Shown one piece after another: positions 17,405 to 27,334 of a DNA stretch of 60,223 nucleotides. Positions within the stretch are counted from its first letter, which is position 1. Every line of letters begins with the position of its first letter. This DNA comes from an uncultured Clostridia bacterium. Lineage in GTDB: Bacteria > Bacillota > Clostridia > TANB77 > CAG-508. Location of the stretch: the NCBI GenBank assembly GCA_944386415.1, contig CALXAY010000008.1, positions 1 through 60,223 on the forward strand, read 5' to 3'. The notes beneath the pieces are model-generated. The model was given only the letters and a program-made list of their open reading frames with translations, searched no databases and was not told the origin of the DNA. Position numbers and translations under genes: made by a program.

Positions 17405-18229
17405 TTATTTTTCTAAATAACTATTTTGGTATATTTCTTTTAAAAATTCCTTACTATAACTATCTTTCAATAAATTTTTGAGTAAAAGCTCTGAAATATC
17501 ATATAAGTTTTCATCTAATTTTCTCTTACTTTGTTTTAATATTTTGCTTAGGGTATCTTTAAATTCTTCGTAATTTTTACTTCTTTCTAGAGCCATAGTT
17601 TGTGAAAATAAAGTATTTTTCTGAATTAATATTTTAGTTGATATCTTTTTTATTTCTATTAAATTATACTTAAAATCTATTTTGTAGTTTTGAAATATAT
17701 AGTCACTGACTTGCATTTTATTAATGTCATTATCAACATTCCATTTATCTACACCAGTATATATAACTATTGGAACTATAATTGGATATTCTATTCCTTT
17801 TTTTATCTTTACTGAAATATTCCAATCATAAATAATATCAACACAATAATTTAACATCCTATAAACCATTTTGTTTTCTATTGAAGATTTATATTCAATT
17901 AAGAAAAATATATTTTTGTTTTGTAATTTATATACTACATTTGCTTCTTTTGATTTATATTTTCTAATTATAAAGTTATTTGTATATTTTACTAAATTTT
18001 CCTCTTTTATTTTTTCTTTAGTTTCTATAAAATTGTTTATTAGATTTGCTACTTCTTTTTTATTTTCTAAAATTCTTTGAATTATCTTATCACTTACATT
18101 ATCTATCTTTTTCTTTTGTTTACTTTTTTTTAGATTATATTTTTCGCCTTCTTCTGCTAACTGAAAAACAGCATTAAGACGCAAAGTATGTATACATTTT
18201 ATATAATCATTATAAGTAAATACCTCCAA
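17405..18229 (-). CDS. Rpn/PD-(D/E)XK nuclease family protein (Transposase_31-like)
   Basis: 274 aa. The core pattern VYKLQNKNIFFLIEYKSSIENKMVYRMLNYCVDIIYDW (broken across residues about 100-140) matches the recombination-promoting nuclease family, with the E-x-K of the PD-(D/E)XK fold in LIEYKS. A conserved IPIVIYTG-type strand (VPIVIYTGVDKW) follows. Related Rpn proteins are nucleases that promote recombination, and some act in defence. The second half is helical and variable. It is a single gene with no partner nearby. Confidence 0.7.
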   Translation of the reverse strand: MEVFTYNDYIKCIHTLRLNAVFQLAEEGEKYNLKKSKQKKKIDNVSDKIIQRILENKKEVANLINNFIETKEKIKEENLVKYTNNFIIRKYKSKEANVVYKLQNKNIFFLIEYKSSIENKMVYRMLNYCVDIIYDWNISVKIKKGIEYPIIVPIVIYTGVDKWNVDNDINKMQVSDYIFQNYKIDFKYNLIEIKKISTKILIQKNTLFSQTMALERSKNYEEFKDTLSKILKQSKRKLDENLYDISELLLKNLLKDSYSKEFLKEIYQNSYLEK

Positions 18230-18435
18230 ATCATTCCTCCTTATTGTGAATCTTTCAAATTCTCAAATTAATTTTTATTTTAAAGTAAAATATTTGATAA
18301 TTCTTCACCTCTTTTCATTTTTTTCATTTTTTTCATTTTTATTTAATATTTGTTTGAAATTCATTTTTTAGATTTTAAAAATCTTGAATAAAATTTTTTT
18401 GAATTATAATCCTTACTAATTATCTCATAAAAATA
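18230..18435. other. AT-rich intergenic stretch
   Basis: I see no gene here. There is a simple TTTTTTCA-type repeat, about three units near 18315-18340. Confidence 0.5.
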
Positions 18436-18458
18436 AAGAAAAGCCAAGCTTTTCTCTA
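18436..18458 (-). terminator. Terminator of the trmL operon
   Basis: Stem AGAAAAGC/GCTTTTCT with a 3-nt loop and TTTATTTTT on the minus strand. Confidence 0.75.
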
Positions 18459-18497
18459 ATATTTTTTAACCTTTCATCGCAATATTCGACAAAATAA

Positions 18498-19001
18498 TTA
18501 CTTAATATCAAAATAACTACTTATTTCTTCTAGATTTTCAAAATTTTTCTGTCTTAAAACTTCATATACAACTATTGAAACAGAATTTGATAAATTTAAA
18601 GATCTTAATGTTTTTCTCATAGGTATTCTAATTGTTTTATTAATATACTTTTGTAATATATCTTCTGGAAGTCCTTTAGTTTCTTTTCCAAACAATAAAA
18701 ATACTTCATCCATTTTATTATAGTTAGGCTCTGAATATACATGTTTTCCTTTTGTTGTAGCAAAAAACATATTATTTTCCTCTGGTTTATACTTCTCTAA
18801 AAATTCTTTAAATGAATCATGCTCTTCTATTTCTAATTTATCCCAATAATCTAGTCCTGCTCTTTTTACTGCTTTATCAGATATACTAAATCCTAATGGA
18901 TATACTAGATGTAATTTAGCTCCTATTGCTGCACATGTTCTTGCGATATTTCCAGTATTTTGTGGAATCTCTGGTTCTACCATTACTATATTTATTTTCA
19001 C
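18498..19001 (-). CDS. trmL: tRNA (cytidine(34)-2'-O)-methyltransferase TrmL
   Basis: 167 aa, a stand-alone SPOUT methyltransferase of the usual length. It starts at GTG 19001 with GAGG upstream. Motifs: VEPEIPQNTGNIARTC at the N-terminus, LFGKETKGLP in the middle and IPMRKTLRSLNLSNSVSIVVYE forming the trefoil knot. It methylates the wobble ribose of tRNA-Leu. It is directly downstream of another SPOUT gene. Confidence 0.95.
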   Translation of the reverse strand: MKINIVMVEPEIPQNTGNIARTCAAIGAKLHLVYPLGFSISDKAVKRAGLDYWDKLEIEEHDSFKEFLEKYKPEENNMFFATTKGKHVYSEPNYNKMDEVFLLFGKETKGLPEDILQKYINKTIRIPMRKTLRSLNLSNSVSIVVYEVLRQKNFENLEEISSYFDIK

Positions 19002-19031
19002 TTTATTTTCCTCTTTTCTTAATCATTTTTG

Positions 19032-19823
19032 TTATTTTACTAGTTTTTGTCTTACATATTCATATAACACTATTCCTGTTGCTACTGCTGCATTTAAACT
19101 CTCTGTCCTTCCAAGCATTGGTATTTTTACTTTTTCGTCAGCTATGCTCATTATTCTTTCTTTTACACCATTTGCTTCGTTTCCTATTACTAAAACTTTT
19201 TTATTATATTTCATATCATAAATACTTTTACTATTTCCTAAAGAAGTTACTATTACTTTAAATTTATTTTTCTTTACTTCTTTTAATGATTCTAATAAAT
19301 CTTCACACTCTATAACTTTGACTCTATATATTGCTCCCATGCTAGAACGTACTACTTTTGGATTATATGGGTCTACTGTCCCTTTTGAGACTAATATTTG
19401 TGTTAATCCACAACTATCTATTGTCCTAAGAATAGTTCCTAAATTGCCTGGGTCTTGTATATCATCTAATGCAACTATTATATCTTCATCATATTTTATA
19501 TCATTAGTACCATTATTTTTATCTATTACAGCAAGTACTCCTTGAGGAGTTTGTACTTCTGATATATATCTAAATATTTTACTTGTAACATACATACAAT
19601 CATATTTAGCTATTTCATACATTAGTTCTTTTGGTATAATATCAGATTTCTCACAATCATCACATATTATTATATGCCTTATTGAAGCTTTTTCCATGAT
19701 TGCTTCTTTTACCATTTTTACTCCCTCAACTATGTAAGCACTTTCAAAATCTCTATATTTTTTTTCTTTTAGTTTTTTTACACTTTTAACAATTTCGTTA
19801 TCTTTACTTGAAATCACATTCAT
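19032..19823 (-). CDS. SpoU/TrmH-type rRNA 2'-O-methyltransferase
   Basis: 263 aa. Residues 1-100 contain an RNA-binding substrate domain (SSKDNEIVKSVKKLKEKKYRDFESAYIVEGVKMVKEAI). The SPOUT domain follows: VALDDIQDPGNLGTILRTID, VVRSSMGAIYRV, VIGNEANGV and IPMLGRTESLNAAVATGIVLYE. It matches the family of 23S rRNA ribose methyltransferases (RlmB/TsnR-like); the precise nucleotide is not predictable here. It precedes trmL by 30 nt. Confidence 0.9.
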   Translation of the reverse strand: MNVISSKDNEIVKSVKKLKEKKYRDFESAYIVEGVKMVKEAIMEKASIRHIIICDDCEKSDIIPKELMYEIAKYDCMYVTSKIFRYISEVQTPQGVLAVIDKNNGTNDIKYDEDIIVALDDIQDPGNLGTILRTIDSCGLTQILVSKGTVDPYNPKVVRSSMGAIYRVKVIECEDLLESLKEVKKNKFKVIVTSLGNSKSIYDMKYNKKVLVIGNEANGVKERIMSIADEKVKIPMLGRTESLNAAVATGIVLYEYVRQKLVK

Positions 19824-19916
19824 AAAAAATCTCCTTATACTATTTTATATTGATAACTATAGATAACCTTAAATAAGGTTTATACTTTCATGATTAATTA
19901 TTTTATTATCTTTTAC

Positions 19917-20726
19917 CTAATATCTAATACTTCTATACATGATTTTTAGTTTTATCTTAAATACAGAGTCACTTAATGGATAACATCTATGTAACCCATA
20001 TAAATTTAAATCTTTGCTCTTATTTATTTTATTATCTGTTAAATTAATTATATATCCTTCTTTTTCTAAAGCTTCTGATTGACCTTCCCCATATAAACCA
20101 TAAGGATATGTAAATATTTTTGTTTTTTGTTCTCCTAAGTTTTCTTCTATAGCTTTATAAGAATTATTTACATTCTCAATTGCCTGTTCTACACTTAGTT
20201 TAGAAAAATCTTCATGTCTCTGACTATGTGAAGCAATTAATCCTAGTCCACTGTTTTGAATTTCTCTTGCTTCTTCCCATGTTATATATGTCTCTAATCC
20301 CACATAATCTGTTATTACAAACATTGTAAATGGAATATTATGTTTTTTTAGAATTGGATATGCTATTTTATAAATATCTTCAGCCCCATCATCAAATGTT
20401 ATCACAGCTGACTTTTTATATAACGATTTTTTTCCTTCTTTATATTGAATTAAATCATTGTAACTAATAAAATGATATCCAGAATTTTTTAATCCTATAA
20501 TTTGTTTTTCAAATGTATCTTTGGTTGTCTGCATATAGTCATATTCTATTTCTGATTTATTTTCTACTATATGATGATATAAAAATATTGGTATTTCAAG
20601 ATTCTTTTCATAAATGTTATATTGATTATTCTCTGCTACTTTATTATACCCTATTACAATTATACTAATAAAAAATATGATTAATATTATCAAAATTAAT
20701 GTTTTTAATATTGTTTTTCTTTTCAT
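19917..20726 (-). CDS. Polysaccharide deacetylase, membrane anchored
   Basis: 269 aa. One N-terminal membrane helix (residues 8-28) places the enzyme outside the cell. The NodB fold shows PIFLYHHI, the catalytic and metal motif TFDDGAEDIY, the metal histidines in ASHSQRHEDF and the substrate motif YPYG. It removes acetyl groups from cell-wall or capsular sugars. It starts 4 nt inside the end of the upstream membrane gene (ATGA overlap), so the two are coupled. Confidence 0.9.
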   Translation of the reverse strand: MKRKTILKTLILIILIIFFISIIVIGYNKVAENNQYNIYEKNLEIPIFLYHHIVENKSEIEYDYMQTTKDTFEKQIIGLKNSGYHFISYNDLIQYKEGKKSLYKKSAVITFDDGAEDIYKIAYPILKKHNIPFTMFVITDYVGLETYITWEEAREIQNSGLGLIASHSQRHEDFSKLSVEQAIENVNNSYKAIEENLGEQKTKIFTYPYGLYGEGQSEALEKEGYIINLTDNKINKSKDLNLYGLHRCYPLSDSVFKIKLKIMYRSIRY

Positions 20727-21928
20727 CTTTTCTTCCCTTTATTTTTTATTTTACTATCTAAATACATTACAATAATACCTATCCATCCAACTAAATATAT
20801 TCCTAATATAAAGTTAATTGCTTTACTAGTTATATATGAGTCATATTTATTTGTCTTTAACACTAGTCTAAAATTAAAAATATATAAAAGAAATAAATAT
20901 AAAACATTCACTTTAACTATCAATCTAATATAATTATTTACTGTGACTTTAAAAATAGCCTTATTTATTTCTTTTACTTCTTCTGCACTTATACTTTTTT
21001 TATAGTTTTCTTTTTTAAATTCTTTATATATAATTTCAGGATTTCTATTTGAAATTTCTTTTACAAATTTTTCCTTATAAATAATATCTTCTAAAAGAAT
21101 TGCTTTTTTATTTTTGGTAATTATTAATATTCTTTTATTTTTATTATATTTTCGTTTTTTATATTGTATATTAACAACATATTTAATATCTTTATAGTCG
21201 ATTACTCTTAAGTTTGTTTTTCTCTTTAAAAACATACCTTCTTCTAAAAAAGCTATTTCATCAAATCCCTCTCCAAATCTTACATTTTCATATATATATT
21301 CTGATACTCTATCCTCTATATTTTTCATATCTTCACTAGAATATTTTAATAACATTTTTATTCGTCTTCTATTATCTTCTATAAAAAATATAAAACTTAC
21401 ACTTATTACTATTAGTATTGCAGTAAATTTAGAACTAAAATAAATATAAATTCGGTTCCAAAACTCATTTTTAGTAATTAGCACAAGTGAGTCTATATCT
21501 TCAGTATATTTCAATTCTTTAAAGCATGTATAAATAAGAAAAATTGCAATAAAATACCATAATAGTAATGCTATTATCATATTTCTTCGTAATTTATATT
21601 TTTTCTTAGTATTTACATTTACTTGATTTTCATTTTCATCTTCAAACTTCCAACTACTATCAATTTTTATTTTTCCATCAGCAATAGAATTTAATATAAT
21701 AATTGTATTCTCTTTTAATTTAACTGATGTTTTAGTATAAATAGCTTCTATAAATTCTTCTCTACCTTTAAAACCTTCATCATTTATATAATAAAACCCA
21801 TTTTCTTTATTTACGTAAATATCATATTTTTTTCCTTTTATAGTTATATTGGCTAACTCACCACTTTCTATATATTTTAAGATATTTATAAACTTAATTT
21901 TCTTTCCGGGCTCTTTTACTTCTTTCAT
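20723..21928 (-). CDS. Unknown membrane protein coupled to the deacetylase
   Basis: 401 aa, not recognised. The N-terminal ~110 residues are soluble and mixed alpha/beta. Membrane segments appear at about 117-136 (MIIALLLWYFIAIFLIYTCF), 168-186, 343-360 and 375-393. The large loop between them contains EGFDEIAFLEEGMFLKRKTNLRVIDYKDIKYV, which resembles a small PH-like beta domain. The gene overlaps the deacetylase start, so the pair probably acts in the same envelope process. No catalytic motif is visible. Confidence 0.6.
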   Translation of the reverse strand: MKEVKEPGKKIKFINILKYIESGELANITIKGKKYDIYVNKENGFYYINDEGFKGREEFIEAIYTKTSVKLKENTIIILNSIADGKIKIDSSWKFEDENENQVNVNTKKKYKLRRNMIIALLLWYFIAIFLIYTCFKELKYTEDIDSLVLITKNEFWNRIYIYFSSKFTAILIVISVSFIFFIEDNRRRIKMLLKYSSEDMKNIEDRVSEYIYENVRFGEGFDEIAFLEEGMFLKRKTNLRVIDYKDIKYVVNIQYKKRKYNKNKRILIITKNKKAILLEDIIYKEKFVKEISNRNPEIIYKEFKKENYKKSISAEEVKEINKAIFKVTVNNYIRLIVKVNVLYLFLLYIFNFRLVLKTNKYDSYITSKAINFILGIYLVGWIGIIVMYLDSKIKNKGKKR

Positions 21929-21982
21929 AAAATTTATCCCCTATTTTGATTATTTTATTTATATTATAATTTTTTATTCTTT

Positions 21983-24900
21983 TTATTTAATTTCTACGAC
22001 ATTTAAAAACTCTTTTATTTCTTTAACAAGTTGTTCTTCATTTTGATTTTTAAGAAGTAATGTGATATATGGCTCAACGCCAGTTGAAAACTTAATTTTA
22101 GTTCCGTACTTTTTTAAAAGTAGAGTTATAATACTTGGATTATATTTATCTTTATCAAAATAAAACACAACATTTTGAGAGCCTGTAGTTCTATTTTTCT
22201 TTTCTGTAATTTTTATAACTGCTGTTTTCTTGCACAATTGCTTAATTCTTGCAATCTCTAGTAAATTATTTAATTCACTTGGCATATTACCAAACCTATC
22301 AATAATTTCATCAATAACATTTGCAATATCTTCTTCTGTCCTACAAAGTGCAATTTTTTGGTAAATATCAATTTTCTCACTACTATCTTCTATATAAGTA
22401 TCTGGTATATAACTTGTAATATCTAAATCAATTTGTATATCAGTTTCAGGCTTTGTTTCAATACCTTTCATTTCCTTTATTACTTGGTCTAATAACTCAC
22501 AATAAGTATCATAACCTACTTGTTCTAAATGTCCTGACTGTATTTCTCCGAAGTAAACTTCCAGCTCCTCTTATTTCTAAATCTCTCATTGCAATCTTAA
22601 ATCCAGAACCAAATTCTGTAAACTCTTTTATCGCTTTTAATCTCTTATCAGCAACTTCTGTGAGTAGTTTGTCTCGTTTATATGTTATATATGCATATGC
22701 TTGTCTATCTGACCTTCCGGACTCTACCACGTATTTGATATAGTTGTGCTAATCCCATTCTATCTGCATTTTCAACAATAATAGTATTAGCATTAGGGAT
22801 ATCAATTCCTGATTCTAGAATTGTAGTACATACTAAAACATTAGTATTTCCATCAACAAACTCTTGCATAATATCTTCAATTCTACTTCCTGTCATTTGT
22901 CCATGTGCATAAGCAACTTTTGCTTCAGGAACTAATTCTGATATTGCTTCTACCTTCCTTGCAATACCTTCTACATTATTAAATATATAAAATACTTGAC
23001 CATTTCTTTCAAGTTCTTTTGTAATTGCTTCTCTTATAACTTCCTCATCATATTCCAATACATATGTTTGAACTGGTTTTCTATTATATGGTGGTTCATA
23101 AATAACAGACATATCACGGATTCCAACAATAGACATATGCATAGTTCTAGGTATAGGTGTTGCTGTCATTGTTAGAACATCTATATTCATCTTCATCTGT
23201 TTTATTTTTTCTTTGTGCTTTACACCAAATCTATGCTCTTCATCGATTATTAATAATCCTAAATCTTTAAACTCTACATCTTTTCCAAGTAATCTATGTG
23301 TTCCAATTAAGATATCTACTTCCCCAAGTTTTAATTTCTTAACAACTTCATTCTGATACTTTTTACTTTTAAATCTATTTAATATCTCTATTCTTACAGG
23401 GAAATCTTTCATTCTTTCTTTAAATTCTTGATATTGTTGTTCTGCAAGGACTGTTGTAGGTGCTAAATATGCAACTTGTTTTCCATCCATAGCTGCTTTA
23501 AATGCTGCTCTCATCGCAACCTCTGTTTTGCCATATCCAACATCACCACAAAGTAGTCTATCCATTGGCTTTGGTTTTTCCATATCTTTTTTGATTTCCT
23601 CAATACATCTTAATTGGTCATCTGTTTCTTGGTATGGAAATTTATCTTCAAACTCTTTTTGCCAAGGAGTATCTTTACTAAAACTAAAACCTTGTGCTTT
23701 TTCTCTTTTAGCATAAAGTTCTATTAATTCTTTAGCAACCTCTCTTAAATTTTTCTTTACTCTAGCTTTTGTACTATCCCATTCTTTACTTCCAAGTTTA
23801 TTAATTTTTGGTTTTATCCTATCTCCACCAACATATTTTCTTATGCTATCTAAGTCACTTGTAGGAATATAAAGAATAGCATCATCTCTATATTTTATTT
23901 TAATATAGTCTTTAACAATTCCATCAGCTTTAATAGTATTTACACCTATATAAATACCAATTCCGTACCTTCTATGAACTACATAATCGCCTTGTTTTAA
24001 ATCTGCAAAAACAACTTTTTCTCCTTCTTTAAAAGCTGTATTTGTAACCCTTCTTTTCCTTTTCTCGCCACTGATTAATTCATTTGCATCAATTACAATT
24101 TGACCTATATCATAATTTTCAAACCCTGATGAAAGTTTTCCAATAGAAATTGTAACAACTTTTTTTCTTGCTTTAACTACTATAGTTTGATTTAGTTTTT
24201 CCTCTATTTTACAAGTAATTTCTTTTCCTTCTAATAGTTCTTTTAATTTTTTAGCTTTTTCTTTTGAATCAATTAATATATAAATATTTTTATTTTTCTT
24301 TAAACTATCTTTTAATTCTGTAAATAGATTATCTATTTCACTTTTATAGTAATTTACATCTCTGTAATTTAGTTTGTATTTTTCGCAATCTTTTTTTGAT
24401 ATACTATCCTGTTTTTCAATATAGACTAATTGTTTTTTATCCAAAATATCTAAGATATGTTCAAAATCTAATTCATTAGAAATAGCTTCTGGTACTTCTT
24501 TTTCCTTTGAAATTAGATTTGATATTAGGTTTTCCTTATCTTTTTGTATATTTTGGCTTCTTTGTTCTATTTTTCTAATTTCATCTATAAATAATACATA
24601 GTTAGAATTTAAATAATCTAAAATAGTTTCTTGTTTCTCATAAAAGCAGTCAAAGTATTTATCTATTTTACTTGTGTAATTTCCTAATTTTATCTGTTCT
24701 ATATCTTCTTCAATTATATTTTGATTATTATAATCTTTATATTTTTCTCTTATTTTTTTACATATAAGCTCTACACCTTGTTCTAAAACATATTCATTTG
24801 CTGGATAAATTGTAGCTTCATTTTTATTTACAATTGACCTTTGGCTTTCTATATTAAATTCACGAATAGAATCTATTTCATCTCCCCAAAATTCAATTCT

Positions 24901-25467
24901 GATACCTGTTTTATTGTTTACAGCTATATCTACAATGTCTCCTCTTACACTAAACTGACCTCTTCCTTCTATTAAATCATATCTAGCATATCCTAAATCA
25001 ACTAAATTCTTTTTTACATCTTCTAAGTTGTATTCTTCTCCTACTTTAAATTTTAATTCATTTTTGAATAAATTTTCTTTTTTAGGAAGTTTTTGCATAG
25101 AAGCCTCTATTGTTGTTACAACAATTAAACTTCTTTTTGATTTTATTTTATCTAAACTTTCAATTCTTTCGTATAAGTTTTCTTTACTTTCTGCAACATA
25201 ATCATATGTTACAACATCTTTCTTAGGGAAAAATACAACATTATCTGTAAAATACTTAATATCTTCATATATCTTTTTTGCTTGTATCTCATTATATGTC
25301 AATATGCAAATTGGTTTTTTAGTAAATTCATGTATTGCCGTTCCAATACTTATCATTCCAACGTCATTTAAGCCCGATATTGCTATCGGACCTTTTTTAT
25401 TTTCTATTTTATTTACAATTTCAACAAATTTTTGGCTTTTCCCAAGCTCTCCAGTTATTTGATTCAT
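21983..25467 (-). CDS. mfd: Transcription-repair coupling factor Mfd, frame broken twice at CGG codons
   Basis: Read straight, the frame stops at 22705 just after RGRV. Skipping the C of CGG at 22717-22719 gives [14 protein letters not shown]. Skipping the C of a second CGG at 22548-22550 turns GAGSLL into [20 protein letters not shown] and leads to a normal C-terminal domain ending at 21983. The composite is about 1160 aa, full Mfd length. It has the UvrB-like N-terminus, RNA polymerase-interacting domain ([16 protein letters not shown]), helicase motifs ([26 protein letters not shown]) and D7 domain. All domains are otherwise undamaged, which argues against simple decay. Mfd removes stalled RNA polymerase and recruits UvrAB. 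Confidence 0.9.
22548..22550 (-). other. In-frame CGG at second mfd frame break
   Basis: Context TTA CTT CGG AGA. Skipping C gives TTA CTT GGA GAA (L-L-G-E), the conserved Mfd sequence. CTT-C would allow tRNA-Leu re-pairing, as at the prfB +1 site. Confidence 0.8.
22717..22719 (-). other. In-frame CGG at first mfd frame break
   Basis: Context AGA GTC CGG AAG. Skipping C gives AGA GTC GGA AGG (R-V-G-R), the conserved helicase motif VI (QIRGRVGR). Confidence 0.8.
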
Positions 25468-25487
25468 GTCATTCTCCAGCTTTATTT

Positions 25488-25892
25488 TTAAGCATTATTT
25501 TCATTCTGTTTTTCTTCTTTATTTTCTTCTTTTTCTACTTTATTTGTCTTGCTAATAAATTTTAACAAACCTGCACAAGATATTATAAAACAAATACCTG
25601 CAACTAGATTTACAACACTAATAAATATATTTTCAAGGTTAAAATTCAAAATATAAACTGCCCCAAGTATAATTCCTATAATTGGTCCAGCTTTCTTCTT
25701 TTTCAATGAAAGTCCAATGAAGATTATTACTAATGCTAAAACAATTAATGCAACAAATGATGTTATTAATTTTGTAAAATAAGTATAATAAAATGGTCTT
25801 AGCCCTATTACATTAATTAATGATAGTGTATGTAAAACTAAAAAAATTACTCCCCATATTACAATAACTGATTTATATTTTTTCTCATCCAT
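25488..25892 (-). CDS. Small unknown membrane protein
   Basis: 134 aa with four predicted helices (about 9-29, 39-62, 69-86, 92-113) and a short acidic tail KVEKEENKEEKQNENNA. There are no conserved polar residues in the helices that suggest transport. It is 20 nt upstream of mfd and likely cotranscribed with it from the divergent promoter at 25.9 kb. Function is unknown. Confidence 0.6.
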   Translation of the reverse strand: MDEKKYKSVIVIWGVIFLVLHTLSLINVIGLRPFYYTYFTKLITSFVALIVLALVIIFIGLSLKKKKAGPIIGIILGAVYILNFNLENIFISVVNLVAGICFIISCAGLLKFISKTNKVEKEENKEEKQNENNA

Positions 25893-25922
25893 GTGTATCT
25901 CTCCTCTCTTTTGTATACATAT

Positions 25923-25983
25923 GTTATATCAAAATCATCCTATTTTGTCAATTATTGACAATATTTTTTATGGAATATATAAT
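25923..25983. promoter_or_regulatory. Divergent promoters sharing a palindrome
   Basis: The palindrome TTGTCAA-TTA-TTGACAA (25945-25961) supplies both -35 boxes. Plus strand: TTGACA 25955-25960, 17 bp, TATAAT 25978-25983. Minus strand: TTGACA, 17 bp, TATAAC (923-928 of the 25 kb block). Confidence 0.75.
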
Positions 25984-26024
25984 TTATAAAAAACAGGATA
26001 TTATTAATTAAAGGAGCTAAAAAT

Positions 26025-26594
26025 ATGAAAACGTTCATTAAATTTGTTTTTTGTAAACTTTTATTTCACGTTCATTATTATAATATTGAAAATTTACAAA
26101 AATATGATAAATTTTTAATTTGTCCTAATCATTCTAGTGTTTTTGATCCATTTTTTATATATCCTGTATCTAAAAATCTATCTATTATGGCTAAATCTGA
26201 AATATTTAAGAATAAATTAGTTGCAAAAATTTTAAAACATTATAATGTATTTCCTGTTAATAGAACTAAAGTTGATATAAAAACTTTATTACACTCTTTA
26301 AGCATTTTTAAAAATAATGCTCCTTGTGAATTATTAATATTTACAGAAGGTGGCATAATAAAAGAAGAAAAAGATATCGGAAAAAAAGTTCATAATGGTG
26401 CTGTATTTATAGCATCAAAATTAGAAATACCAATTATCCCTGTTTTTATTACTAGAAGGCCAAAATTTTTTTCAAAAATTAAAGTAATTTTTGGAAAACC
26501 TTATTTTTTAGATAAAGATTTGTTAAAAAATAAAAAAGTTTTACAAGATGAATCACATAATTTAATAAAAAATATTTATAATTTAAATCAATAA
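26025..26594 (+). CDS. 1-acyl-sn-glycerol-3-phosphate acyltransferase (PlsC family)
   Basis: 189 aa. The acyltransferase motifs are in order: NHSSVFDPFF (HX4D, the catalytic His-Asp), PVNRTKVD, FTEGGIIKEEKD (the EGG motif) and IPIIPVFITR. It acylates lysophosphatidate during phospholipid synthesis at the membrane face. It is expressed from its own consensus promoter, divergent from the mfd operon, and ends in a strong terminator. Confidence 0.9.
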   Translation: MKTFIKFVFCKLLFHVHYYNIENLQKYDKFLICPNHSSVFDPFFIYPVSKNLSIMAKSEIFKNKLVAKILKHYNVFPVNRTKVDIKTLLHSLSIFKNNAPCELLIFTEGGIIKEEKDIGKKVHNGAVFIASKLEIPIIPVFITRRPKFFSKIKVIFGKPYFLDKDLLKNKKVLQDESHNLIKNIYNLNQ

Positions 26595-26620
26595 AGTCCC
26601 CTAAAAAGGGGACTTTATTG
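26589..26620. terminator. Bidirectional terminator
   Basis: Perfect 13-bp stem CAATAAAGTCCCC/GGGGACTTTATTG with loop TAAAAA, between converging genes. The plsC stop codon lies inside the stem. Confidence 0.85.
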
Positions 26621-26625
26621 TAGTA

Positions 26626-27240
26626 CTAAGCAAATGCTAAGCTCATTTTTCGTTCTTTAACAAAAGCCTTTGCATCAAAGAAGACTACAGGTTTTACTGC
26701 TCTTGGCTCATTTAATAAAACGCTTCTATCTTCAACCTTTCTAAATATTTGATTATCCTTACTCTTATAATATTCATAATAGTAACCACCTTCGCATCTT
26801 AGAATACTTATTTTCCAAATTACACCATCTTTAGAAAAAAATGCATTATATTTATCATCTAAGTTATATAGCCAATATGATCTCTCTTTCGTATTTTGTT
26901 GAACAAACTGATCTTGAAGAACAGCACTCCTAACTATTCTCATTTCTGGTTGTGAAATAAGACTACATATTCTGTTTATGCTATTTTGATCATAATATTC
27001 GTTTTCATATTCATCTTGTCTAATTATTATTCTCAAATTAAAAATTGGCTCAACAGAATATTTTGCAAGAGTAATCTTCCTCCATCCCATTTTTACATTC
27101 TCTAATGATACAAAAGTTGCAAACAATTTTTGTGGTAAATCATCTGTAGAAAATGTTTGTCCGCCAATAGCCAAAGCTCTTCCTTTTGGTACTGTTAACA
27201 AAATATTTTTCGGAAAGTCACCACTATGCAGTTCCACCAT
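26626..27240 (-). CDS. Unknown soluble protein
   Basis: 204 aa, no signal peptide or membrane segment. The sequence is rich in aromatic residues (SYWLYNLDDKYNAFF, GGYYYEYYKSK) and looks all-beta in the first half (GDFPKNILLTVPKGRALAIGGQTF). I do not recognise it. It stands alone between plsC and topB, with ribosome site GAAAGGA before the ATG, and ends in the strong shared terminator. Confidence 0.55.
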   Translation of the reverse strand: MVELHSGDFPKNILLTVPKGRALAIGGQTFSTDDLPQKLFATFVSLENVKMGWRKITLAKYSVEPIFNLRIIIRQDEYENEYYDQNSINRICSLISQPEMRIVRSAVLQDQFVQQNTKERSYWLYNLDDKYNAFFSKDGVIWKISILRCEGGYYYEYYKSKDNQIFRKVEDRSVLLNEPRAVKPVVFFDAKAFVKERKMSLAFA

Positions 27241-27334
27241 CGTTCCTTTCTCTTCACTCTAAATACTATCTTGTAATATAGCATAGCTATATGTATTTTA
27301 TTATAACATTTTTGTCTTCATTTAACAACTTGAT

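Noticed and set aside
18308..18345. TTTTTTCA repeats as a CRISPR or regulatory array
   Set aside because: Only about three short, spacer-free AT-rich units; simple sequence.
22509..22730. Separate 73-aa gene inside mfd
   Set aside because: Its sequence is the continuous Mfd helicase segment in another frame; it is part of mfd, not a gene.
26589..26620. Fifth member of the GGGACGG palindrome family
   Set aside because: GGGGAC is present but there is no GGGACGG core in the loop; it is an ordinary terminator.
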